The notes: generated by a model from the sequence alone, not told the origin. 64,000 nt of DNA from Streptomyces fumanus (GCF_014655295.1 NZ_BNBI01000002.1:599424-663423), one strand, 5' to 3'; shown: positions 29,293 to 37,889, counted from the stretch's first letter. Made by a program: numbers and translations.

Positions 29293-31488
29293 ATGTCCAT
29301 CACCAGTACTGATCACGCCGTCGTGCCCGAGAACGACGCCGAGGACACCACCCCCGCCGTCGAGGCTCCCGAGGCCCCCGAGACGTCCTTCGCGGACCTC
29401 GGTCTGCCCGAGGGCGTCGTGCGCAAGCTCGCGCAGAACGGCGTGACCAGCCCCTTCCCGATCCAGGCCGCGACCATCCCGGACGCCCTGGCCGGCAAGG
29501 ACATCCTCGGCCGGGGCCGCACCGGCTCCGGCAAGACCCTCTCCTTCGGTCTGCCGACCCTGGCCACGCTGGCCGGCGGCCGCACCGAGAAGCACAAGCC
29601 CCGGGCCGTCATCCTGACCCCCACCCGCGAGCTGGCCATGCAGGTCGCCGACGCGCTCCAGCCGTACGGCGACGTCCTCGGCCTGAAGATGAAGGTCGTG
29701 TGCGGCGGCACCTCCATGGGCAACCAGATCTACGCCCTGGAGAAGGGCGTCGACGTGCTGGTCGCCACCCCGGGCCGGCTGCGCGACATCATCAACCGCG
29801 GCGCCTGCTCCCTGGAGAACGTCGAGATCACCGTCCTCGACGAGGCCGACCAGATGTCCGACCTGGGCTTCCTGCCCGAGGTCACCGAGCTGCTCGACCA
29901 GGTCCCGGCGGGCGGTCAGCGGATGCTCTTCTCCGCCACCATGGAGAACGAGATCAAGACCCTCGTCGACCGGTACCTGAAGAACCCGGCCACCCACGAG
30001 GTCGACGCGGCGCAGGGCGCGGTGACGACCATGTCGCACCACATCCTGATCGTGAAGCCCAAGGACAAGGCGCCGGTCACCGCGGCCATCGCCTCCCGCA
30101 AGGGCCGCACCATCATCTTCGTCCGCACCCAGCTCGGCGCCGACCGCGTCGCCGACCAGCTCCGCGAGGCCGGGGTCAAGGCCGAGGCGCTGCACGGCGG
30201 CATGACCCAGGGCGCCCGCACCCGGACGCTGGCCGACTTCAAGGACGGCTACGTCAACTGCCTGGTCGCCACCGACGTCGCCGCCCGCGGCATCCACGTC
30301 GACGGCATCGACCTGGTCCTCAACGTGGACCCGGCCGGCGACCACAAGGACTACCTGCACCGGGCCGGCCGTACCGCCCGCGCGGGCCGTACCGGCACGG
30401 TGGTCTCCCTCTCCCTGCCGCACCAGCGGCGCCAGATCTTCCGGCTGATGGAGGACGCGGGCGTCGACGCCGGGCGGCACATCATCCAGGGCGGCGCGGC
30501 CTTCGACCCGGAGGTCGCCGAGATCACCGGCGCCCGGTCCATGACCGAGGTGCAGGCCGAGTCGGCGGGCAACGCCGCCCAGCAGGCCGAGCGCGAGGTC
30601 GCCCAGCTCACCAAGGAGCTGGAGCGCGCCCAGCGCCGCGCGGCCGAGCTGCGCGAGGAGGCGGACCGGCTGGTCGCCAGGGCCGCCCGCGAGCGGGGCG
30701 AGGACCCGGCCGTGGCGGTCGCCGAGGCCACCGTCGCCGCGTCCGAGGCCGTCGAGGTGTCGGTGCCGGAGCAGCCCGTGGCGCGGGACGTCGAGCGGGT
30801 GGAGCGTCCCGAGCGCACCGAGCGTCCGGAGGGTGCCTCCGCGCCGTACGAGCGGCGTGAGCGCCGCGACGACCGGGGCGGCTTCCGCCGCGACGACCGG
30901 GGTGACCGGGGTGACCGTGGCGGGCGTTCGTTCGAGCGCCGTGACGACCGGGGCGGTTTCAACCGGGACCGCGACCGTGACCGTGACCGTGGCTTCGACC
31001 GCCGGGACGACCGCGGCGGCGACCGTGGTGGCTTCCGCCGCAACGACCGCGACGACCGGGGCGGGCGTTCGTTCGAGCGCCGTGACGACCGGGGCGGTTT
31101 CCGCCGCACCGACCGTGACGACCGCGGCGGCTTCCGCCGGGACGACCGTGCCGACCGCGGTGACCGTGGTGGCCGTCCGTTCGAGCGCCGGGACGACCGG
31201 GGCGGCTTCCGCCGCGACGACCGTGCCGACCGCACCGACCGTGGCGGTGAGCGCGGCGACCGCGGTGGCCGTCCGTTCGAGCGCCGGGAGGACCGCGGTG
31301 GCTTCCGCCGCGACGACCGCACCGGTCACCGGGGCAGCGACCGTCCGTTCAACCGCGACCGCCAGGGCGACCGCCCCGGCTTCCGCTCGGGCGCCGGCGA
31401 CCGTCCGTACGGCCGCCGCGACGACCACCGCGGTACGTCGTCCTTCGGCCGCCGCGAGGACAAGCCGCGCTGGAAGCGCAACGGCTGA
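29293..31488 (+). CDS. DEAD-box RNA helicase with RGG/RDDRGG-repeat tail
   Basis: 731 aa. Core helicase (about 30-400): Q motif with SPFPIQAATIPDAL, GRTGSGKT, PTRELAMQ, VLDEADQM, SAT, IIFVRT, ATDVAARGIHVDG and HRAGRTARAGRTG, in order. A coiled-coil-like stretch (about 425-475) leads to about 220 residues of RRDDRGGF/RSFERRDD repeats, an Arg/Asp/Gly-rich RNA-binding tail, ending KPRWKRNG. ATG is chosen because ggaagg lies upstream and the protein then starts as its homologues do; the frame is open further upstream. RhlE/CsdA-like; likely cold or RNA-turnover function. Confidence 0.93.
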   Translation: MSITSTDHAVVPENDAEDTTPAVEAPEAPETSFADLGLPEGVVRKLAQNGVTSPFPIQAATIPDALAGKDILGRGRTGSGKTLSFGLPTLATLAGGRTEKHKPRAVILTPTRELAMQVADALQPYGDVLGLKMKVVCGGTSMGNQIYALEKGVDVLVATPGRLRDIINRGACSLENVEITVLDEADQMSDLGFLPEVTELLDQVPAGGQRMLFSATMENEIKTLVDRYLKNPATHEVDAAQGAVTTMSHHILIVKPKDKAPVTAAIASRKGRTIIFVRTQLGADRVADQLREAGVKAEALHGGMTQGARTRTLADFKDGYVNCLVATDVAARGIHVDGIDLVLNVDPAGDHKDYLHRAGRTARAGRTGTVVSLSLPHQRRQIFRLMEDAGVDAGRHIIQGGAAFDPEVAEITGARSMTEVQAESAGNAAQQAEREVAQLTKELERAQRRAAELREEADRLVARAARERGEDPAVAVAEATVAASEAVEVSVPEQPVARDVERVERPERTERPEGASAPYERRERRDDRGGFRRDDRGDRGDRGGRSFERRDDRGGFNRDRDRDRDRGFDRRDDRGGDRGGFRRNDRDDRGGRSFERRDDRGGFRRTDRDDRGGFRRDDRADRGDRGGRPFERRDDRGGFRRDDRADRTDRGGERGDRGGRPFERREDRGGFRRDDRTGHRGSDRPFNRDRQGDRPGFRSGAGDRPYGRRDDHRGTSSFGRREDKPRWKRNG

Positions 31489-31523
31489 TCCCCGCCGGTA
31501 GCTGATAGCCGGTAGCCGGTAGC

Positions 31524-31568
31524 GAACGCCGTGGCCCCCACCCGATCCGGGTGGGGGCCACGGCGTTC
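31524..31568. terminator. Terminator downstream of the DEAD-box gene
   Basis: 20-bp perfect arms (31524-31543 and 31549-31568) with a gatcc loop. No T-tract, as is common in Streptomyces. Confidence 0.9.
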
Positions 31569-31613
31569 CCGTGTGACGTGTGTCATGTCCCACCGGTGGG
31601 CATCGCTGGGGAC

Positions 31614-33152
31614 ATGACAGAAGACGCCCGAGCGAGCGCGCCGACGACGGACGAGGAACGCCTGGCCCAGCTCGGCTACACCCAGGTCCTGGCCCGCCGT
31701 ATGTCGGCGTTCTCCAACTACGCGGTCTCCTTCACCATCATCTCGGTCCTGTCGGGCTGCATGACCCTCTACCTCTTCGGCATGAACACCGGCGGCCCCG
31801 CCGTGATCACCTGGGGCTGGGTCGCGGTGGGCCTGATGACGCTGGTCGTCGGCCTGGCGATGGCCGAGATCTGCTCGGCGTACCCGACCTCGGCGGGCCT
31901 GTACTTCTGGGCCCACCGCCTGGCGCCCCCGCGTACGGCGGCGGCCTGGGCGTGGTTCACGGGGTGGTTCAACGTGCTCGGGCAGGTCGCCGTGACCGCC
32001 GGCATCGACTTCGGCGCGGCGTCCTTCCTCGGCGCCTACCTGAACCTCCAGTTCGGCTTCGAGGTCACGCCCGGCCGCACGGTCCTCCTCTTCGCCGCCA
32101 TCCTGCTGCTGCACGGGCTGCTCAACACCTTCGGCGTGCGCATCGTGGGCCTGCTGAACAGCGTCAGCGTGTGGTGGCACGTCGTCGGCGTCCTGGTCAT
32201 CGTCGGCGCGCTGACCTTCGCGCCCGACCGGCACCGGCCGGCGTCGTTCGTGTTCGGCGAGTTCGTCAACAACACCGGCTGGTCCAGCGGCCCGTACGTG
32301 GTCCTGCTCGGCCTGCTCATGGCCCAGTACACCTTCACCGGCTACGACGCCTCCGCCCATATGACGGAGGAGACCCGGGACGCCGCCACGGCCGGCCCGC
32401 AGGGCATCGTCCGCTCCATCTGGACCTCCTGGATCGCCGGCTTCGTCCTGCTGCTGGGCTTCACCTTCGCCATCCAGTCCTACGAGGGTGCCCTGGACTC
32501 CCCGACCGGCGCCCCGCCCGCCCAGATCCTGCTGGACGCCCTGGGCGCGACGGCCGGCGAACTGCTCCTGCTCGTCATCATCGGCGCCCAGCTCTTCTGC
32601 GGCCTGGCCTCGGTCACCGCCAACAGCCGCATGATCTACGCCTTCTCCCGCGACGGCGCGCTGCCCTTCTCCCGCGTCTGGCACACGGTCCACCCGCGCA
32701 CCCGCACCCCGGTCGCCGCGGTGTGGCTGGCCGCGCTGGCCGCCCTCGCCCTCGGCCTGCCGTACCTGATCAACGTCACGGCGTACGCCGCGGTGACCTC
32801 CATCGCCGTCATCGGCCTCTACATCGCGTACGTCGTGCCGACCCTGCTGCGGGTCCGCAAGGGCGCCGCGTTCGAACGGGGCCCGTGGCACCTGGGCCGC
32901 TGGTCCCGGCCGATCGGCATCCTGGCGGTCGCCTGGGTCCTGGTGATCACCGTCCTCTTCATGCTGCCCCAGGTCTCCCCGGTGACCTGGGAGACCTTCA
33001 ACTACGCCCCGGTCGCCGTCCTCGTCGTCCTCGGCTTCGCGGCGACCTGGTGGCTGGCCTCGGCCCGCCACTGGTTCCTCAACCCCGACCACGAACGCAC
33101 CCGCGCCCGCGCGACGGCCCACGCGAACGCCCCCGAGCCCCTCGACCCCTGA
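31614..33152 (+). CDS. APC-superfamily amino acid permease
   Basis: 512 aa with about 12 predicted membrane segments. Family signatures: LARRMSAFSNYAVSFTIIS before TM1, AEICSAYPTSAGLYFWAHRL in TM2-3, QYTFTGYDASAHMTEET in TM6-7 and SRMIYAFSRDGALPFS after TM8. This is the GABA/choline-type permease subgroup. ATG is taken at the family N-terminus, gggga just ahead. Substrate likely an amino acid or amine (family knowledge), not determinable here. Confidence 0.9.
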   Translation: MTEDARASAPTTDEERLAQLGYTQVLARRMSAFSNYAVSFTIISVLSGCMTLYLFGMNTGGPAVITWGWVAVGLMTLVVGLAMAEICSAYPTSAGLYFWAHRLAPPRTAAAWAWFTGWFNVLGQVAVTAGIDFGAASFLGAYLNLQFGFEVTPGRTVLLFAAILLLHGLLNTFGVRIVGLLNSVSVWWHVVGVLVIVGALTFAPDRHRPASFVFGEFVNNTGWSSGPYVVLLGLLMAQYTFTGYDASAHMTEETRDAATAGPQGIVRSIWTSWIAGFVLLLGFTFAIQSYEGALDSPTGAPPAQILLDALGATAGELLLLVIIGAQLFCGLASVTANSRMIYAFSRDGALPFSRVWHTVHPRTRTPVAAVWLAALAALALGLPYLINVTAYAAVTSIAVIGLYIAYVVPTLLRVRKGAAFERGPWHLGRWSRPIGILAVAWVLVITVLFMLPQVSPVTWETFNYAPVAVLVVLGFAATWWLASARHWFLNPDHERTRARATAHANAPEPLDP

Positions 33153-33240
33153 CACCCCGCACCCCCGACAGGGCCGTGTCCCCGATACCCGATCGGAGTT
33201 GCGGCCACGTCGGGCTATGCTCGGGTTGGCACCATCGCCT

Positions 33241-33313
33241 GGGCCCTTAGCTCAATTGGCAGAGCAGTGGACTTTTAATCCATTGGTTGTGGGTTCGAGT
33301 CCCACAGGGCCTA
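33241..33313 (+). tRNA. tRNA-Lys(UUU)
   Basis: 73-nt cloverleaf: acceptor GGGCCCU/AGGGCCU (terminal G-U), anticodon loop CUUUUAA giving UUU, T-loop UUCGAGU, discriminator A. A TATGCT box sits at 33216-33221. No second copy of its 3' end was seen in the window, so no integrated element is bounded by it here. Confidence 0.96.
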
Positions 33314-33391
33314 CGGAAGCGCCCCCAGCTCAGAGGTACTTCGAGCTGGGGGCGTGCCCGTTCTCCCCCCTCCGCGCCGCCATCTGCGGGG

Positions 33392-33568
33392 CTAGTGGGC
33401 GTTCTCCCGGTGCCTCGGGCACTGGCACGGCGGCCATGCCGACGCGAAATGGAACGGGTCGAGAGGCGTGCGCGCGGTGACGCGTACCTCGGGTCGCTGC
33501 TCGATCACGCGGCCGTCGCGGATGCGGGTGACGCGCATGGTCATCAGCCGCACCGGCTCCGCGGTCAC
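33392..33568 (-). CDS. Small protein with Cys/His-rich C-terminus
   Basis: 58 aa. Begins VTAEPVRLMTMRV and ends WPPCQCPRHRENAH, a CxCxxH-type end that recurs, as I recall, in small proteins beside XRE regulators in Streptomyces. GTG overlaps the stop of the gene upstream of it (GTGA, 33565-33568), so the two are co-translated. Function unknown; the Cys/His cluster could bind metal. Confidence 0.6.
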   Translation of the reverse strand: MTAEPVRLMTMRVTRIRDGRVIEQRPEVRVTARTPLDPFHFASAWPPCQCPRHRENAH

Positions 33569-33738
33569 CGGCCGCCCCCGTGGGCGCTGTGCCGGTGCCG
33601 GGCGAGGAGGACGCGTTCGTCGGTCGCGCGGGAGTAGTCGCGCTCTTCCGTGGCCTGCGCGGCGGATGCCTCGTGGCGCGCGCAGGTGGCGCAGTGGGGG
33701 GCTGCCGGGGTGGGTGCGGGTGTTTTGCGCTCGCGCAC
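33565..33738 (-). CDS. 57-aa CxxC protein, first gene of a two-gene unit
   Basis: 57 aa, minus strand. Begins VRERKTPAPTPAAPHCATCA; the CxxCxxxH near residues 16-22 looks like half a zinc ribbon; the rest is charged helix (EERDYSRATDERVLLARH). GTG has ggag 6 nt upstream, and the stop overlaps the next start by 4 bp. It fills the strand exactly between the divergent promoter region and the 58-aa gene, which supports it as real. Confidence 0.6.
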   Translation of the reverse strand: MRERKTPAPTPAAPHCATCARHEASAAQATEERDYSRATDERVLLARHRHSAHGGGR

Positions 33739-33789
33739 GTCGACTCCGTTCAGTCGTCCATGCCCGGGGCCGTTCGCGCGGCCGCCGGG

Positions 33790-33803
33790 GTTTCACGTGG
33801 ACC
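33790..33803. promoter_or_regulatory. Degenerate parS-like site
   Basis: gtttcacgtggacc matches the 14-bp parS consensus at 12 positions; the left half is perfect. It lies in the promoter region of the small-gene pair. Confidence 0.4.
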
Positions 33804-33838
33804 ACGACGCTAGAGCTGTGATGTGCGGCACCTCCAGT

Positions 33839-33935
33839 GATGTTCACGATTGTTCGCGGGATCTGTCTGCCGCAGGGTGTGCACCCCTTGGCGCCCTTGA
33901 CCGGGGTAGACGCCGTCGGTCACGGTGTGAACATC
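33839..33935. promoter_or_regulatory. Paired inverted 9-mers between divergent operons
   Basis: gatgttcac at 33839-33847 and its exact complement gtgaacatc at 33927-33935, 79 bp apart, between the leftward small-gene pair and the rightward gene at 33965. Layout suits a dimeric regulator bound at two sites. Confidence 0.4.
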
Positions 33936-33964
33936 CGTGCACACAGCGAGCGTCGGAGGTAGCG

Positions 33965-34225
33965 ATGTCACTACGGTTCATCGGCATCGACCCCAGCACT
34001 GGGCAAGGAGAGAGCCCCACCGTGTGGGTCGACGAGCGCAGGGGCGAACTGGTCATCCAGGGATGGAAGCCGGACGCGGCTACGAACGCCGAGTGCGCCG
34101 CGTTCCAGGCGCCAGGCCACGCGGTCGGCATCCCTGACCACGAGCAGGTCGTCCGGGTCCCCGCCCGTATGGTGCCGATTCTCAGGGAGGCGTGTGATGT
34201 CGCAGAGCGTGCCGAGCTTCGCTGA
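33965..34225 (+). CDS. Conserved 86-aa hypothetical protein
   Basis: 86 aa: MSLRFIGIDPSTGQGESPTV at the N-terminus, then VWVDERRGELVIQGWKPD and HEQVVRVPARMVPILREAC. I recall this family as an obligate neighbour of DUF6879 and XRE genes in Streptomyces; no function is known. ATG with cggaggta upstream. It overlaps the DUF6879 start by 29 bp. Confidence 0.8.
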   Translation: MSLRFIGIDPSTGQGESPTVWVDERRGELVIQGWKPDAATNAECAAFQAPGHAVGIPDHEQVVRVPARMVPILREACDVAERAELR

Positions 34226-34724
34226 ACTTCTCGGTGGCGCCCAGCGGTCGGCCGTCCATCTTGAGATGAGGGACTGTTACAGCGTGGCCACGGAGGTCGA
34301 CGCTTTCGCTCACTGGAAGGCCACGGGGCAGGCCGACGCCGACCCCGACTCGGAGTACTGGCGGCCATGGACCGACTTGATCCGCGGCCTCGTGACCCGG
34401 GGTGTGGTGGTGCGCCGGGCCCGCATCGTGTCTGAGCCGGTGAGCGACTACATCCGGTACGAGCACGCGGGAACGGCGGCGAACGTCGCGGCCGGTGAAC
34501 AGGTCCGCTGGCTGCCGCGCCGCCGTGCCTCCGACATCGCGCTGCCGGGCAACGACTTCTGGCTGATCGACAACCGGCTCGTCCGCTGGAACCACTTCAC
34601 CGGCGACGGAGCTTCCGCGCCGGGCGAGATCAGTGATGACCCGGCTGCCGCGCGGCTGTGCGCCACCGCCTTCGAGGCTGTGTGGAAACGGGCAGTACCG
34701 CACGACGAATACGAGATCAGGTAA
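34197..34724 (+). CDS. DUF6879 family protein
   Basis: 175 aa. Core signatures: SFAELLGGAQRSAVHLEMRD, VVVRRARIVSEPVSDYIRYE, RASDIALPGNDFWLIDNRLV and WNHFTGDG. ATG at 34197 is taken because aggcgtgt with gggagg lies 6 nt upstream; a GTG one codon earlier is possible. In known genomes the domain accompanies XRE/DUF5753 regulators and is thought to work with them (inference, no mechanism established). Confidence 0.88.
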   Translation: MSQSVPSFAELLGGAQRSAVHLEMRDCYSVATEVDAFAHWKATGQADADPDSEYWRPWTDLIRGLVTRGVVVRRARIVSEPVSDYIRYEHAGTAANVAAGEQVRWLPRRRASDIALPGNDFWLIDNRLVRWNHFTGDGASAPGEISDDPAAARLCATAFEAVWKRAVPHDEYEIR

Positions 34725-34747
34725 CCCGAAGGGTCCAGCAACAGCAC

Positions 34748-35599
34748 ATGGCCACCTCTCCGTCCTCCTCGGCCCAGGTCGCCCGCGAGCGCGTCGCGCG
34801 GCGGCTGCGGGAGCTGCGCGCCGACGCCGGTCTGACGGGCAGCGAGCTGGCCGGCCGCTGCGGCTGGACCCACCCCAAGACGTCCCGCCTGGAGAACGGC
34901 CGCACCCCGCCGACCCCCGAGGACATCCGCCGCTGGTGCGCGGCGTGCGGTGCTCCGGATCAGGCCGAGGACATCATCGCCCAGTCACGCGACGCCGAGT
35001 CGGCCTACACGGAGTGGCGCCGCCAGGTTCGTGCGGGGCTCAGGCGACTCCAGGACAGCTACGTCGACCTCTACCGGGCCACAGAACTCTTCCGCATCTA
35101 CTCGCCCACCCTCGTTCCCGGCCTTCTCCAGACCGAGGGCTATGCACGAGCAGTACTGTCCAACGTCGCCGAGCTGCTCCAGATCCCCAACGACGCCGAC
35201 CAGGCCGCCGCCGCCCGCCTAGAACGCTCGAAGATCGTGCACGAGCGCGGCCATCGCTTCGTCATGGTCATCGAAGAGAGCGTTCTCTACTACCGGCTCG
35301 GAAACGATGACGCCATGGCCGCACAGCTCGGTTACCTCCTCACGGCCGGCGCCCTCCCCTCGGTCTCCCTCGGCATCATCCCCGCCGCGACTCAGCAGCG
35401 CGCCCTGTGGCCGCAGGAACTCTTCCACGTCTACGACGACCGACTGGTCTCCGTGGAATTGATGACGGCCAGGGTCCAGGTCACCCAGCCGTCCGAAGTG
35501 GAGATGTACCTGCGGGCGTTCGAGCAGTTGCGCAGCATGGCCGTGTACGGCGCCGCCGCACGAGCCCTCGTCCTCCGGGCGATCGAAGCTCTGCGCTGA
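34748..35599 (+). CDS. XRE-family regulator with DUF5753 domain
   Basis: 283 aa. N-terminal helix-turn-helix (about 15-65) with RLRELRADAGLTGSELAGRC and PKTSRLENGRTPP; C-terminal DUF5753 (about 95-280), with IYSPTLVPGLLQTEGYARAV and LLTAGALPSVSLGIIP. 23 bp after DUF6879, so one operon. WhiJ-like paralogues of this architecture act with a small partner protein in Streptomyces development (family knowledge). It may bind the inverted 9-mers upstream. Confidence 0.92.
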   Translation: MATSPSSSAQVARERVARRLRELRADAGLTGSELAGRCGWTHPKTSRLENGRTPPTPEDIRRWCAACGAPDQAEDIIAQSRDAESAYTEWRRQVRAGLRRLQDSYVDLYRATELFRIYSPTLVPGLLQTEGYARAVLSNVAELLQIPNDADQAAAARLERSKIVHERGHRFVMVIEESVLYYRLGNDDAMAAQLGYLLTAGALPSVSLGIIPAATQQRALWPQELFHVYDDRLVSVELMTARVQVTQPSEVEMYLRAFEQLRSMAVYGAAARALVLRAIEALR

Positions 35600-35638
35600 C
35601 CCCTGGGCGCTTCGCCGTTCGTCGGCCGGGTGGTGCGG

Positions 35639-36466
35639 TCACCGGCGGAGGAACCCCAGCAGGTCCGCGTTGAACCGCTCCTTGTCGCCCGGCACCAGTG
35701 CGATGCCGTGGGAGCCGCCCTCGTACACCTTGAGTTCGGCGTCGCGGACGATCTCGGCGGTCTTGCGGCCCGTGGCGTCGAGCGGGACCACCTGGTCGTC
35801 GTCGCCGTGCACGACGAGGGTGGGGATGTCGAACTTGCGCAGGTCGTCCGTGAAGTCGGTGTAGGCGAAGGCGTCCACGCAGCGCACGCCGCCCTCGATG
35901 GTCTGCGCCATCGCCATGTACCAGAAGGCGTCCTTGTTGCCCTGGGTGACCCGGTTGCCCGGCCGGTCGGCGGAGAAGAAGCCCTCCGCGGTGTCCTTCC
36001 AGAACTGCGAGCGCTCGGCGACGATGCCGGCCTTGATGGACTCGAACACCTCCTCGGGGACGCCCTCGGGGTTGGTGTCGGACCTGACCATCACGGGCGG
36101 GATCGCGGACAGCAGCACCGCCGAGCGCAGCCGCACGGTGCCGTGCCGGCCGATGTAGCGGGCCAGTTCGCCGCCGCCCATGGAGTGCGCGACCAGGGTG
36201 ACGTCCCGCAGGTCGAGGGAGGCGAGCAGGTCGTTGAGGTCGTCGGCGAAGGTGTCGAAGTCGTAGCCGTCCCAGACGGGCGTGGAGCGGCCGTGTCCCC
36301 GGCGGTCGTGGGCGATGCCGCGGAAGCCCGCGTCGGCCACGGCCTTGAGCTGGTCCTGCCAGGCGTCGCCGTTGAGCGGCCAGCCGTGGATGAACACCAC
36401 CGGGCGGCCCTCGCCCCAGTCCTTGTAGAAGATGTCGACGCCGTCGCGGGTCGTGCAGACAGGCAT
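35639..36466 (-). CDS. Alpha/beta hydrolase, non-heme chloroperoxidase/arylesterase type
   Basis: 275 aa, family-typical. Starts MPVCTTRDGVDIFYKDWGEG; oxyanion HGWPLN; nucleophile elbow AHSMGGGE (Ser about 98); acid Asp in VHGDDDQVVP; catalytic His in GGSHGIALV. These enzymes are ester hydrolases that can show perhydrolase (cofactor-free haloperoxidase) activity. ATG at 36466 with aaagg 7 nt ahead. Convergent with the XRE gene. Confidence 0.92.
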   Translation of the reverse strand: MPVCTTRDGVDIFYKDWGEGRPVVFIHGWPLNGDAWQDQLKAVADAGFRGIAHDRRGHGRSTPVWDGYDFDTFADDLNDLLASLDLRDVTLVAHSMGGGELARYIGRHGTVRLRSAVLLSAIPPVMVRSDTNPEGVPEEVFESIKAGIVAERSQFWKDTAEGFFSADRPGNRVTQGNKDAFWYMAMAQTIEGGVRCVDAFAYTDFTDDLRKFDIPTLVVHGDDDQVVPLDATGRKTAEIVRDAELKVYEGGSHGIALVPGDKERFNADLLGFLRR

Positions 36467-36617
36467 GATCAACCTTTCGCTGGTGGTCCGCCCCGCCCCT
36501 GCGAGCAGGATCGCCCGAGCGCCCGGGAGCCACCATTCGAAGCGTCACTCTCGGTATCGGCGGTCCATGGGGCCGCGGCGTGCGACGGGCGTCAGCCGGT
36601 GGGCCGGTCCGGCCGGA

Positions 36618-37100
36618 TCAGTCGGACGCGACGCACCGCTGCGTCTGCTCGATGGGCGCGATGAGGGCCGACAGGTCGATGAGGGCGGCGTCGAGCGTGT
36701 CCATGGGGTGGGCGAAGGTGACTTCGGTGGCCGGCGCGCGGCCGTAGCTGATGATCACCTTCTGGGTCCGGTCGGACCGAGCGCTGTCGATGACCCAGTC
36801 GACGCCGTCCACGGCGAAGCACGGGTCGGTGGTGGGCCCGGGTCCGGGGATGCCGCAGCGCAGGACGATGTCGCGGTCTCCCCAGACGACGACACCGGGT
36901 GAGCCGGTGCCGTGACGGGGCTGTCCCGCCAGTTCGCCGGGGGCGCTCCCGGTGATGCGACGGCACTGGGAGTCGCCGGCCTCGGCACCGGGCCGGATGT
37001 CGTACCCGGGGTCCCTGGCGACGAGGAAGGCGGCCGTCGCCGCGGCGGTCAGGACCAGGGCTGCCAGGGAGAGGGAGACGCGCTTGCTCAGCATGTTCAA
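36618..37100 (-). CDS. DUF3515 family secreted or membrane protein
   Basis: 160 aa from the TTG start (158 from ATG at 37094). N-terminal hydrophobic anchor SLAALVLTAAATAAFLVA, then a domain with three or four cysteines (SQCRRI, LRCGIP, DPCFAV, QRCVASD) and VVVWGDRDIVLRCG, typical of DUF3515. TTG at 37100 is used because ggag is 8 nt ahead of it. Divergent from the TlpA-like gene; exported Cys-rich protein next to an exported thioredoxin is suggestive but unproven. Confidence 0.8.
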   Translation of the reverse strand: MNMLSKRVSLSLAALVLTAAATAAFLVARDPGYDIRPGAEAGDSQCRRITGSAPGELAGQPRHGTGSPGVVVWGDRDIVLRCGIPGPGPTTDPCFAVDGVDWVIDSARSDRTQKVIISYGRAPATEVTFAHPMDTLDAALIDLSALIAPIEQTQRCVASD

Positions 37101-37223
37101 CGGTTCGTCTCCCGGCGGTACGGCGATGAGGACCGGACGGCACGTTATACGGCATGGAGTGAGGCCGGTCGTGCGAGGGGAGGGTGCGTGCCCTGTGCCG
37201 TGCGGGTGACATGCTCACCGGTC

Positions 37224-37784
37224 ATGAAGACGCTACGGGCCTCAACTGCCGCTGTCCTTCTGCTCGCTGTGCTGGTGGGCTGCTCGGCGTCGCCGGGGCC
37301 CGAGGACGAGAGCCGTGGGGCCGCGCCGCTGAAGTCCTACGCGCCGGCCGACCGGGTCGCGATGCCCGAGCTGTCCGGGGAGAGCGTGGACGGTGACCGG
37401 GTGAGTCTGAAGGGGCTGCGGGGGAAGGTGGTCGTGGTCAACGCGTGGGCGTCCTGGTGCGGTCCGTGCCGCGCCGAGGCACCGGGGCTGTCACGGGTGC
37501 ACGAGGAGCTGTACGACAAGGGCCTCCGGGTGATGGGGGTGAACGCGGACACCTCCGTCGGCGCGGCGCGCGCCTTCGAGAAGGAGACGCGGCTGGCGTA
37601 CCCGAGCCTGCACGACCCGCGGGGCCGTCAGCTCCTCCGGTTGCCGAAGGGCCTGGTCAACCTCGCCGCGTACCCGTTCACGATCGTGGTCGACCCCGAG
37701 GGGCGGATCGCGGCGGCGCGGATCGGGGCGATCGGGGAGGCGGAGCTGAAGAGGGTCGTCCGGCCGTTGCTGCCGTCGTCCTGA
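37224..37784 (+). CDS. TlpA-like thioredoxin lipoprotein
   Basis: 186 aa. Signal peptide with lipobox LVGC (Cys about 19), then a TlpA/ResA-type domain: VNAWASWCGPCRAEAPGL carries the CGPC active site, and AAYPFTIVVDPEG the cis-Pro region. Exported disulfide reductase or isomerase, tethered to the membrane. No clear ribosome binding site ahead of the ATG; leaderless transcription possible. Confidence 0.93.
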   Translation: MKTLRASTAAVLLLAVLVGCSASPGPEDESRGAAPLKSYAPADRVAMPELSGESVDGDRVSLKGLRGKVVVVNAWASWCGPCRAEAPGLSRVHEELYDKGLRVMGVNADTSVGAARAFEKETRLAYPSLHDPRGRQLLRLPKGLVNLAAYPFTIVVDPEGRIAAARIGAIGEAELKRVVRPLLPSS

Positions 37785-37889
37785 GGCGGCGCGCCGTCGC
37801 CGGTGAGGGCGCGGCTCGGCCGGCCGGGGCGGGCGGTGGCTCTCGTAGCGTGGGGGATGTCCGTCCGTCCGAGCGACCGGAGTCCGTCC

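Noticed and set aside
33241..33313. tRNA-Lys as an attachment site for an integrated element
   Set aside because: No integrase and no second copy of the tRNA 3' end within the window; neighbouring genes look like a chromosomal regulatory module.
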